Part shown: one piece after another, positions 1 to 7,270 of the stretch
Position numbering within the stretch: position 1 is the first letter of the stretch
Layout of the letters: each line of letters opens with the position of its first letter
From: Willaertia magna
Lineage: Eukaryota; Heterolobosea; Eutetramitea; Acrasida; Naegleriidae
Length of the DNA: 10,136 bases
Assembly: GCA_902984215.1 (NCBI GenBank)
Contig: CADWAF010001194.1
Span: 1 to 10,136, forward strand
Direction: 5' to 3'
The notes under the pieces: generated by a model
What the model was told of the DNA's origin: nothing
What the model saw: only the letters and a program-made list of their open reading frames with translations
Database searches by the model: none
Translations under genes and position numbers: made by a program

Positions 1-254
1 AACTCCATCATTTCTTTATGAATTTGATTATCTAAAAGGTTCTTTTCAAAGATAAAATTACCATCAGTTAATCTAGTCTTTGCTAAATCGTAAACGTAAC
101 GTTCTTCTGCACTGGTATGCATATTAAGGTTGTTAATCATGTCAACTAGGATGTCACAACGAATATCCCAACTAACTGCATTTCTAAATCTTGAAATTAA
201 GTCACGAACCATTTGGTGGTCTCTTTCTAATAAGCTGAAGCCGTCCATGTTCAT
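1..254 (-). CDS. Hemerythrin-like (HHE domain) protein, 5' part only
   Basis: This is the start of a minus-strand gene whose 3' end lies beyond the left edge; 84 codons are visible. The ATG at 254-252 is the first after an in-frame TAA at 284-282, and a second Met follows two codons later. The visible part fits the hemerythrin/HHE cation-binding fold: an LLERDH helix start with His13, then NMHTSAEE with His46 and Glu50 in the second helix, then QIHKE with His79 in the third. In this family such His and Glu/Asp residues hold a di-iron (or other metal) centre that binds O2 or senses iron or redox state. The remaining ligands would be in the missing part, so function cannot be fixed. Compared with the other genes here it uses many C-ending codons (GAC, AAC, TAC), which may mean high expression. 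Domain call fairly sure; role unknown. Confidence 0.72.
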   Translation of the reverse strand, partial: MNMDGFSLLERDHQMVRDLISRFRNAVSWDIRCDILVDMINNLNMHTSAEERYVYDLAKTRLTDGNFIFEKNLLDNQIHKEMME

Positions 255-808
255 ATTATTGTTGTTGTTAATAGTTTGTTGTTATTCTTTTTTTAATTGT
301 TGTGTGAATTGTTAAACGATTATACCACTGTGTTTTATAGTTTTGATAATGTTTGAAAATGGTGAAATGAAAAGAATGTTATTTATACATATTTGGGAAA
401 CTGTTGTTTGAAAGAATCATTCCAAATAATGTTTATTTACTTCATTTAGTTAATTTTTAAAAGTTATTTTCACAACAGTTTTTTGACTTTCCTCAAACAA
501 AATTAATTAGAATGGAAGAAGACTAAAAGATAAAGAATGAAAATTTATTGCGGTTTCATTATTATATAATTAGATTTAATAAGGATTCTTTTGAATTACA
601 ATTAGTGGACATGAATTAGAGTAGCAATATTTTTCTGGTCAACTGGGTAATTGAATGAACAAAATTTTTTACGTATAAATTTTACTTTAAATTTATTCAA
701 ATTAGATTTGTAACATTGTTTGATGCTTAATCACATTACAAAATTATTAACAATTATTTACATTACAATACAATTAATACCTTTTTTCAAAACTGAATTT
801 AAAACCAA
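255..808. other. Intergenic region upstream of the hemerythrin-like gene
   Basis: About 550 bases between the start of the hemerythrin-like gene and the stop of the Stum-like gene. No ORF with coding character, tRNA-like cloverleaf or repeat family was seen. It must hold the hemerythrin promoter and the Stum-like 3' UTR. It contains an ACCACTGTG word at 324-332 and a 10-base inverted repeat at 398-407/472-481. The rest is plain AT-rich sequence. Confidence 0.6.
398..481. promoter_or_regulatory. Inverted repeat of AAACTGTTGT upstream of hemerythrin-like gene
   Basis: AAACTGTTGT at 398-407 is matched exactly by its reverse complement ACAACAGTTT at 472-481, with 64 bases between. It lies about 145-230 bases upstream of the hemerythrin-like start. 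The core AACTGTT recurs in other intergenic regions of this window and resembles the general Myb-type YAACTG site. A regulatory role is inference. Confidence 0.3.
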
Positions 809-1135
809 TTATATCTTTGGATTCGATTTTAAAACCATGAACACACCCCATAAAACTGCCCATAGCCAACCAATACCACATAAAGCTACTGTGACAATTT
901 GTAAAAATCCAACAACTATTGTAATGAATGATTTCCTTCTTTCCTTAGTAATTAATCCTGCAAAAATCGTTCCAACACCTGCAAATAACAAACACATTAC
1001 AAAAACAACAGATGCCATAGAATTACTTAATTTTGGAACAGATTCTTCCCAAATATCAAACGTTGATTTTTCATTTTGTGTTAACTTGGTTTTTGATTTT
1101 TCGTTAGTTACGGCAGTAGCAAATTCGTGGAACAT
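809..1135 (-). CDS. Small Stum/SPEC3-like membrane protein (108 aa)
   Basis: A complete 108-residue minus-strand gene; an in-frame TAA at 1162-1160 precedes the only sensible ATG. A charged N-terminal segment of about 38 residues is followed by two hydrophobic stretches, about 39-61 and 70-103. The membrane part has the layout I know from the Stum/SPEC3 family: Pro-x-Leu before the first helix, GVGT (53-56) plus AGL near its end, a short basic loop (KERRK), then GFLQ (76-79), GWLW (89-92) and WG (96-97) in the second hydrophobic block. Known relatives include Drosophila Stum, needed for mechanosensing in proprioceptive neurons, and sea-urchin SPEC3, a ciliated-ectoderm protein. What the family does in protists is not settled, so channel, cilium or vesicle roles are all guesses. 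Family placement is by motif pattern only. An antisense ORF on the + strand over the same bases looks like a shadow. Confidence 0.62.
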   Translation of the reverse strand: MFHEFATAVTNEKSKTKLTQNEKSTFDIWEESVPKLSNSMASVVFVMCLLFAGVGTIFAGLITKERRKSFITIVVGFLQIVTVALCGIGWLWAVLWGVFMVLKSNPKI

Positions 1136-1524
1136 TCTGAATTTAAGAAAACCTGTCGATTAATTATTAGCTGAGGGAAAACGAGCCAACTGTTTTTTTC
1201 TGACTGTTAGAAAATTATGGCAGCTGATATTTGGCTTGAGCGTCTATTTATTTGTCTGTAGGAAAGCATCTTAAAGGAACTTTAGAGGATAATTGCTGTA
1301 GTAAACACAACCTTATTTTAGTCGAAAATTAAATAAATGTCTAAAATCCATAAAAGATTTATTTACATTAGTTTCTTTTAAATAGCGACAAGATGATTTC
1401 TAATTGAACGAAGAAAGACAATTGACAAACAAATAAACAAAACGCGGTTTTTAAAACAATGAACACACAAATAGCTTTAATTGATTACAATGTGAATAAA
1501 TAAGTAATTAATAACAAGATCCAA
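1136..1524. other. Intergenic region, Stum-like promoter and GTPase 3' UTR
   Basis: About 390 bases between two minus-strand genes. No coding ORF or RNA gene is visible. It contains CCAACTGTTT (core AACTGTT at 1188-1194) and a second ACTGTT nearby (about 1203-1208), some 50-75 bases upstream of the Stum-like ATG. The rest is AT-rich sequence that probably includes the 3' UTR of the GTPase gene on its right side. Confidence 0.55.
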
Positions 1525-3297
1525 TTATTGCTTTTCTAATAAGAAATAATGAAAATAAAATAATTGCATAATAATTGTCATTAATAAAACAATGACAGCC
1601 AACTGATAAAGTCTCTGAATATAACTATTTCTATTCTTAATAATAATAACTGTTTTTCTTCCTTTTCTCTTCTTCTTTAAATCTTCAACTGTTTTTCCAA
1701 CTTGTTTTGTTTGTTTCTTTGTCTTTTTAGTAGTTGTTTCAGTTGTTGTTTCAATTGAAGCAGTATTGTGATGTTGTTGTTCATCACATGATTCATCATT
1801 TAATTGATTATTTTCATTTGTTAAAATAACATTATCTCCATCACTATCTTCATGAATTGGGTGAATTGCTGGATTTCCCTTATTATCTTCTTCTTCTTCA
1901 GTTGCTAATTTACTAATCATTTCATTCTTTTTATTATTTTCTTGTTCTTCTTGTTGTTCCTTAATAGCTTCATGAGGAGTGATTGTGTCATTACCGTCAA
2001 CAATACCTTCCATTGAAGAAGAAGAAGAGGCAACAACACTTCTCCTCTTTTCACACTTGTTAATTGTTGTTTCATTAGTTGTTGTTGTATCATCATCAAT
2101 AAAATAACTTAAAAACAAAGATTCAAATAAACCAGGTTGATATCTCTTATTTTCAACACGATTAGCACCTGCAACAACATGTTTTAAAATATTAAATGTT
2201 TGATATTTTAATTTATCATTAATTAATTCAAAATCTTCAATTCCTTCTTCATATTTACCTCTCATTCCAATCGTTAAAATTTCAAATGTTCTAATCTTAA
2301 AGATTTTTGCAATTTCCTTCTTTTTCTCTTCAATTTCATCTTCTTCATGACTGTTATTAAAACTGTTAATGTTATTAGTATTAGCTAAATCAGTTTTTGT
2401 TAAAACAACAATGTAAGGGATATTCTTTTCTGCTAAAACATTTTGTAAATGTGAAATTGCCAAGATTTGTGATTTTTTACAATTAAATGGAATTGTAAGG
2501 ATTACAATATCATGACATGTTTGTTCAATATCATTTTGTAATCTTCTTGCTTCAAATGGTCTTTGTAATAAATTCCAATCATAATTTCCCATAAATAAAC
2601 TTAAAACTTGTCTATTATATAATTTAATATAATCTTTATAATCTTTTAATGGTAATCCAGGCAAATCACTAAAACGAAAAGTATAATTATCTAAATATTT
2701 AATTTCATTTTGTAAATAATAACTTGTACCTTTTGGATTAATTGGATCTAATTTTAAAAAGTAATTTCTATTTATGTCATCTATATTTTGTAAATGATTT
2801 TCACTTGCCAATACGGATACAATTAATGATTTTAATTGTGATTTACCTGATTGTTTACAACCTGCCATTATAATATTATATTCATTATTTTGTAAAATGG
2901 AATGAAATTCTGTCTTTATTTTATCTAAATGACTGTTATTGCTAAATCTAAAATTATTGTCAAATTTATAGTCATTTAAGTTGTTGTTTGCTTTAGCCTC
3001 AAGTTTATCAACAAGTAATAAATCATCTTCATCTAATCTAATGGAAATTTCTGAATTTAATAAACAATTATCTTCTTCTTCATTCTTTACATTTTCCATC
3101 ATTACTGGAGTGTTATGAATAATAGTATTGTCGTTATTGTGATTGTCGTTGTTAACAATACTATTTATACAACTATTCATACTTTCCATTGCCTCTGATA
3201 AACAAAAAGATAATTCTTCTTGTTGATAATGAGGTACTTCTTGTGGAATTAAAGTAATATCATTGTTTGGGGAAAAGAACATACTTCTCGCTCTCAT
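1525..3297 (-). CDS. Predicted tail-anchored P-loop GTPase (590 aa)
   Basis: A single-exon gene. I take the ATG at 3297 as start; the frame stays open for six more codons to a TAG at 3318-3316, but these hold only a TTG. The N-terminal 130 residues are acidic and Asn-rich. A GTPase-like domain follows at about 137-385: Walker A/G1 GCKQSGKS (146-153), Switch-II-like G3 DLPG (211-214) and G4 TKTD (300-303). A long Ser/Thr/Glu/Gln-rich linker (about 402-525) and a Lys-rich stretch (524-548) lead to one hydrophobic helix (563-585) six residues or fewer from the C-terminus. This suggests a tail-anchored protein with the G domain in the cytosol, facing ER, mitochondria or another organelle. The FRFSDLPGL context and the spacing to TKTD recall the IFI44/IFI44L-type G domain, but I cannot exclude GIMAP/AIG1-like or lineage-specific GTPases. 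Target membrane and function are unknown. Confidence 0.72.
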   Translation of the reverse strand: MRARSMFFSPNNDITLIPQEVPHYQQEELSFCLSEAMESMNSCINSIVNNDNHNNDNTIIHNTPVMMENVKNEEEDNCLLNSEISIRLDEDDLLLVDKLEAKANNNLNDYKFDNNFRFSNNSHLDKIKTEFHSILQNNEYNIIMAGCKQSGKSQLKSLIVSVLASENHLQNIDDINRNYFLKLDPINPKGTSYYLQNEIKYLDNYTFRFSDLPGLPLKDYKDYIKLYNRQVLSLFMGNYDWNLLQRPFEARRLQNDIEQTCHDIVILTIPFNCKKSQILAISHLQNVLAEKNIPYIVVLTKTDLANTNNINSFNNSHEEDEIEEKKKEIAKIFKIRTFEILTIGMRGKYEEGIEDFELINDKLKYQTFNILKHVVAGANRVENKRYQPGLFESLFLSYFIDDDTTTTNETTINKCEKRRSVVASSSSSMEGIVDGNDTITPHEAIKEQQEEQENNKKNEMISKLATEEEEDNKGNPAIHPIHEDSDGDNVILTNENNQLNDESCDEQQHHNTASIETTTETTTKKTKKQTKQVGKTVEDLKKKRKGRKTVIIIKNRNSYIQRLYQLAVIVLLMTIIMQLFYFHYFLLEKQ

Positions 3298-3354
3298 CTT
3301 TAAGTTTACAATCAACTAGAGTGTTTTTATTTTAAAAATTGTTGAAATAACTTC

Positions 3355-3364
3355 ACCACTGTGG
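3355..3364. promoter_or_regulatory. ACCACTGTGG word upstream of GTPase gene
   Basis: CCAC-T-GTGG (3356-3364) is a short perfect palindrome about 58 bases upstream of the GTPase ATG. The word ACCACTGTG also occurs at 324-332, about 69 bases upstream of the hemerythrin-like start, in the same orientation relative to its gene. This may be a proximal promoter element, but two copies is weak support. Confidence 0.25.
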
Positions 3365-3474
3365 AGTTGTCATCCATTATTAAATATAAATTTATAACTA
3401 CAATTGCAACGTATTGTCATCTTTTTAAATTAAAGAGTAAGTTTACAAAAATAGTAAATTTCTCAAAGTAATAA

Positions 3475-5160
3475 TTATTGTTTATTTTTACCATATTTTT
3501 CATCTACGAAATTAATATATTTTTGTAAAGCTTGATTTAACCATTCACTTGATTTATAGAATGAAGATTTCCTTGCCTCTTCTATTCCTTGTTTTTTATG
3601 TAGGATTAATAAATCACGTGTTTGACTTTCAATTAGTTGATGTATTGTATTAATTGGTTCTTTACTAAATTTATTCATAAATTTTAATTTATCAGCATGT
3701 TGTTTTATTTGTTGTATTACTTGTTGAATTCTAACATTTAATTGTTCAATCTCAACACTAGGTTCTTCACTTAATAATTTCTCTAAACTAGTTTGTTGTG
3801 TTGATCTAGGTGTTTCAACTGTTACTTCAGTTTTAGTAATATGACTCATTACATTTTGATCTAATGAAATATTATGTACCATTTGAATAATAGTTTGTTC
3901 CAAAGGAATTAATAAATGTGGTTTAATATATTTTAATATTTCTAAATATCCAATTTTATCAATTTCATTATTATTAATTAATTCTTTTAAATTATTATCT
4001 AATTTAATTAATGTTTTATCTTCACTATCATTTAATTGATTTCTTACAACATAATCCCAAAATAATGTTAATATTCTATTTAATGGAAGTAATTGATTAT
4101 TTTCAGGTAATGGATTCTCTCTAGAATTTAATATCTTTCTTAAATTATTTGTTAAATTATATAATGGTGGATCTTGTTTTAAATGAATTACAACTTTTAA
4201 TGGAAACTCATTCTTTAAATTCTCTTTTAATTTACTAACATTTACTTTTCTTACAAATGTAAATCCATCTTTAGGTGAATGAATAGGTGGACTACTCCAT
4301 TCTAATATATCTTCTCCTTGAAATGTATCTCTATCTAATTCAATAACTATATTCTTAATAAAACTTGTAAATCTATAAATCTCAGCAATTTGTTGATTAT
4401 CTTGATTTCTTACAATTCCTCCTTGAATTGCAATCTTCCATTCTTCTTCATTCTTATTTATTACTCTTTTTTGATGAGAAATAAATATTCTTAATGTTTC
4501 TTCAGATGTTTCAGTTTTAATTAATAATTGTCTAATTCTTTGTTTCTTTTCAGATAATAAAGTATCTAGTCTATGTTCAAAATCTAATAATTGTGAATAA
4601 ATTTCACTTTCTGGTATTGTATCTTTTAATTTCTCTGGTAATTGTATTGCTTCAATCTTTGGGCGTCTTTTTTAAATTATTATTTAAATTATTTAGAGAT
4701 AAAGGATACTTACTTCATGGCCATTGGGTTATTCGGACCCATAGAGATGATTCCTCCAGTTGTTGGGTTTGTTGGATTTCCCGCCATAGTAAAGCCTTGT
4801 GTCATCATTGGATTTGTCATATAAAACGATCGTTTATTTGGATTATTATTATCGGAAAATTCATTATGAGGAACTTGTTGATTTCCTAGTAGTGGATTAT
4901 TACCTAGAGTTGTTGTTGGATTTATCATCATATTATTAGCCATTGTAGGCATATTTGGTATCATACCAACAGTATTAAATACATAAGGTGCATTCCCTCT
5001 ATTTGGATTCATTGTTGTTGCTATCGATCCATTCCCTTGTTGTTGCGGTTGAGTATTTGTTGGAATAGTAAAATTTAGATAACAGTTACCTTTCTTCCTA
5101 CAAAGTACAACTTAGTAATGAATTGAATAATATCTTACTTCCCTTACCAATAGATACCAT
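3475..5160 (-). CDS. SMARCD: SMARCD/BAF60-family subunit of SWI/SNF chromatin remodelling complex (spliced)
   Basis: Proposed exons are 5160-5139, 5089-4714 and 4666-3475 (529 aa; human SMARCD1 has about 515). The last two and their junction are secure; the 22-base first exon is tentative. If it is wrong, the Met at 5012 gives 496 aa. Family proteins join the nuclear SWI/SNF (BAF/PBAF) complex and link it to transcription factors. The product has an Asn/Met/Pro/Gly-rich N-terminus (to about 130), as in animal BAF60. Then come a basic KRPKIEAIQLPEKLKDTIPE start, ESEIYSQLLDFEHRLD (153-167), LRIFIS (191-196), WKIAIQGG (209-216) and FIKNIVIELDRD (235-246). A SWIB domain spans about 298-385, and a C-terminal coiled region (437-462) precedes the family's IESQTRDL (478-485) and WLNQALQKYI (508-517) segments. 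These match SMARCD in order and spacing. Exon 3 has no Met for about 260 codons, hiding it from ATG-based calling. It diverges from the gene at 5401. Confidence 0.9.
4667..4713 (-). other. Intron in SMARCD gene (47 bases)
   Basis: On the minus strand the donor is AA|GTAAGTATCC and the acceptor TTTAAAAAAG|ACGCCC. The downstream exon is open only from 4671, since an in-frame TAA lies at 4674-4672. The upstream reading frame ends at a TAA inside the donor. Joining AA and A restores a Lys codon and gives the expected BAF60 order MAMK-RPKIE. The length is not a multiple of three. Confidence 0.9.
5090..5138 (-). other. Possible first intron of SMARCD gene (49 bases)
   Basis: The frame upstream of Met 5012 stays open to a TAA at 5114-5112 and encodes a Gln/Asn-rich segment, so the true start may lie beyond. 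An ATG at 5160-5158, preceded by an in-frame TGA, reads 22 bases to a GTAAGA donor (5138). Splicing to a GAAAG acceptor ending at 5090 gives an open frame and an intron of the same size and acceptor style as the two secure ones. The better-looking TTTGTAG acceptor at 5098 gives the wrong frame. Tentative. Confidence 0.42.
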
Positions 5161-5400
5161 TGCCTGTCAAAAATATTTTTTTAAATCCACTCGCTGCTGC
5201 CAGCAATAACTGTATAGCCAAAAAATCTTGAGGATAGATTTAGGGCTCAAATTTTAAAAAAAACAAACATTTGGCCACACAATTTTTAATAGCCGAGCTC
5301 TGTAATAATATTATTGCGTTATCCATTACAGCCAAGACCCCAAAATTTAACCATATCGAATAATTAACACAAATTATCATCTATCAATGATTGAAAGCAA
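5161..5400. promoter_or_regulatory. Bidirectional promoter region, SMARCD gene and Myb-like gene
   Basis: The 240 bases separating two divergent genes must contain both promoters. They include TAACTGTA (5208-5215), a 12-base perfect palindrome AATAATATTATT (5304-5315), and CTGTAAT (5300-5306) paired with ATTACAG (5325-5331), which brackets the palindrome. No experimentally known element is recognised. Confidence 0.5.
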
Positions 5401-7131
5401 ATGAAAAATACTTCTTTTATTTCTCCTTTAACTGGTTCATCAACAACTAACCAACAAAAAAGTCAACCTAAAATTAACAATAATAATAACAACAATACAA
5501 CTAATACAGCAGCTACAACAACAAGTGGATATTTACCTTCTGTTCACACGTTAGGTCTAACCAATAACTTTTCAACTACAAATACAACAACAACACCAAT
5601 TAAAACAACAATTAAAACTTTAGATAATGACAACAGCAGTAGTGTCAATCAACTACAACAACATAATAGTACAGTACTTCCCTCCATTATGGATTTAAAT
5701 AAATACAATAATAATAATTTATCAGCATTTACTACAGCATTATCTCAAGAAGATAGTGATGAACAATCTGCCATTATGCAACTTTCTCAATTAAAAGATT
5801 TAACACATAATATGAATAATAAACAACACAATTCAACAACAATAAATACAACAAATTTTAATGTCACACAACAAACAAATAACAATGACAATTCAACAAC
5901 ATTAGATAATGAAGAAGTAACGTTACATGGAGATGAAGAAAGTGATTATACAAACCACTATTCAAATGGTAAATTCTCAAAAAAGAAAAGATTATTCTCT
6001 CCAGCTGAAGTAACTGATTTAATTTCTTATGTAAGAGAACAAACAAATGCACATATGAGTAGAGATGTTTCTTATAAAATATTTAAAGATTATGAAAAGA
6101 TACAAAACTTTAGAAGAAGTGCTTCTGTTTATAGAAAGAAATATGTTCAACTTTATGAGAAGAATATGATTACAAAAGATGGATATTTATCTAATGATTA
6201 TTATGGTCAATCAGAAAGTTTGGAAACTAGTAATCATGCAATTAGTTGTGGTAGTAGTAGTGGTAATGTAGGGTTGAATAATGTTGTTGAAAATAATAAT
6301 ATGAATGGTAGTCCTGTCATTGGTCAACATCACCAACAACGTAATTCTTTGAATAATTTAGTATCATCTACCATTGTTGTTAAAAGTGAGGGAGGTATTA
6401 ATAATAATAACAATCACAGTAACAATAATAATCCTATTAGTTATGAGGCATTGTCAGCAATGGTTGCAAATGTACCTAATGGAGGGAATAATAGTGGTAG
6501 TAATAATAGTAGCAGTAGTGGTAATAATGGACAACAACAATCAAGTAATAATACTACACAACAACAACAACAACGAGGAACAACGAAAAGAAAGAGAAGA
6601 AAGAATAATGGAATAGATAATATTCAAATGTCACCTGCCTCATCATCACCTTCTTCACACAACAATACAATTAATCACAATAATGGAATAATTAATAATA
6701 ATAATTTATTACCTGGGAATAATTATCCAACCTCTCCAAAGAAGATTAAAATTGCTAAAAGTAGTAGTTCCTCTCCCCCAGCTAATGTTCCATCTGCAGT
6801 AGTTCCCTTAGCTAACAGTACTGTTGCAGCAAATGCAAATACTACTAATAGTACTGCATCTACAAGTAATAACAGTTCTTCTGTTGTTGTGAATCATTCT
6901 TTTCTTATGTGCGTTAATGTTTATGGAAGGAATTATTTAATGGAAGCTAATGCAACAGATTTTTACGATTTAAAAGAGAAAATAATAAGGTATTTTCATT
7001 TAAATCCAAATTTAATTTATGAAATGGATTATTTTGATATGTTATTTAATGAATGGATTGATTTTTCTCAACAATCATTTCCTCATGTGCCTCATAATGT
7101 AAAAATTAAAATTCAACAACGACAACAATAA
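5401..7131 (+). CDS. Asn/Gln/Ser-rich nuclear protein with Myb/SANT-like block and unassigned C-terminal domain (576 aa)
   Basis: A single-exon gene; an in-frame TGA nine bases before the ATG supports the start. Most of the product is low-complexity Asn, Thr, Gln and Ser. Two parts look folded. Residues about 194-256 (from KKKRLFSPAEV to YVQLYEKNM) form a basic three-helix-like block with Phe199, a central SYKIFKDYE helix, and RRSASVYRKKY as a possible recognition helix; this resembles Myb/SANT or Rap1-type Myb domains, but the usual Trp residues are missing. Residues about 497-572 are well-composed and alternate beta-like and helical segments: MCVNVYGRNYLMEA, then DLKEKIIRYFHL, YEMDYFDMLFNEWIDF and VKIKIQ. 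This order suggests a beta-grasp (ubiquitin, PB1 or DCX-like) fold, as inference. Basic KRKRRK (396-401) and PKKIKIAK look like nuclear import signals. A transcription or chromatin factor is the likeliest reading. No orthologue is recognised. Confidence 0.75.
   Translation: MKNTSFISPLTGSSTTNQQKSQPKINNNNNNNTTNTAATTTSGYLPSVHTLGLTNNFSTTNTTTTPIKTTIKTLDNDNSSSVNQLQQHNSTVLPSIMDLNKYNNNNLSAFTTALSQEDSDEQSAIMQLSQLKDLTHNMNNKQHNSTTINTTNFNVTQQTNNNDNSTTLDNEEVTLHGDEESDYTNHYSNGKFSKKKRLFSPAEVTDLISYVREQTNAHMSRDVSYKIFKDYEKIQNFRRSASVYRKKYVQLYEKNMITKDGYLSNDYYGQSESLETSNHAISCGSSSGNVGLNNVVENNNMNGSPVIGQHHQQRNSLNNLVSSTIVVKSEGGINNNNNHSNNNNPISYEALSAMVANVPNGGNNSGSNNSSSSGNNGQQQSSNNTTQQQQQRGTTKRKRRKNNGIDNIQMSPASSSPSSHNNTINHNNGIINNNNLLPGNNYPTSPKKIKIAKSSSSSPPANVPSAVVPLANSTVAANANTTNSTASTSNNSSSVVVNHSFLMCVNVYGRNYLMEANATDFYDLKEKIIRYFHLNPNLIYEMDYFDMLFNEWIDFSQQSFPHVPHNVKIKIQQRQQ
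5476..5523 (+). repeat. Low-complexity AAT/AAC-ACA tract in coding sequence
   Basis: Trinucleotide-like repeats encode a seven-Asn run (residues 26-32) followed by an Asn/Thr/Ala tract up to residue 41. AAT and AAC codons are mixed, so this is not a pure microsatellite. Confidence 0.7.
6400..6573 (+). repeat. Low-complexity Asn/Ser/Gln tract in coding sequence
   Basis: AAT/AAC, AGT and CAA repeats encode two Asn runs around residues 334-345, an Asn/Ser/Gly stretch around 362-376, and a final five-Gln run (387-391) just before the KRKRRK basic cluster. It is interrupted by a normal segment (PISYEALSAMVANVPN). Such tracts are common in AT-rich amoebae and are probably disordered. Confidence 0.7.
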
Positions 7132-7209
7132 GAAAGTTATTTTTTTGTAAATTAAATATCTTAATAGGATGATTATAATAATTAGGTGTATAATATTAGG
7201 TTTTGTTTA

Positions 7210-7215
7210 AATAAA
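7210..7215 (+). terminator. AATAAA, possible polyadenylation signal
   Basis: AATAAA lies about 79 bases after the TAA of the Myb-like gene, within the 139-base gap to the convergent sphingolipid-synthase gene. The placement suits a 3' end signal, but the hexamer is common in AT-rich DNA. Confidence 0.35.
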
Positions 7216-7270
7216 CATTTTTGAAATTTAAACTTTATACATTTATACAAAAATGATGTCAAGTAATTTT

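Noticed and set aside
720..1163. 147-codon + strand ORF covering the Stum-like gene
   Set aside because: It is antisense to a gene with clear family motifs. Its own translation is compositionally odd, with no recognisable domain.
1917..2099. 60-codon minus-strand ORF inside the GTPase gene
   Set aside because: Same strand, different frame, in the low-complexity linker; no independent coding evidence.
3298..3315. Six-codon upstream extension of the GTPase starting at TTG
   Set aside because: The window is eukaryotic, so a TTG start is unlikely; the ATG at 3297 follows at once.
4593..4889. 98-codon + strand ORF (and a 60-codon one within it)
   Set aside because: Antisense to the SMARCD exons and the intron between them; explained as a shadow.
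5090..5104. TTTGTAG acceptor ending at 5098 for the first SMARCD intron
   Set aside because: From the ATG at 5160 it gives a frame with a stop after a few codons; the GAAAG acceptor keeps the frame open.
5864..6052. 62-codon minus-strand ORF inside the Myb-like gene
   Set aside because: Antisense shadow with Leu/His-rich composition from CAA and AAT repeats.
5476..6573. CAA/AAT repeats as a CRISPR array or a mobile-element repeat
   Set aside because: They are in-frame low-complexity coding tracts with no spacers, regular period or flanking duplications.
6374..6616. 80-codon ORF in another + strand frame within the Myb-like gene
   Set aside because: Its Ile/Val-rich translation is just the AAT/AGT repeat tract read in a shifted frame.
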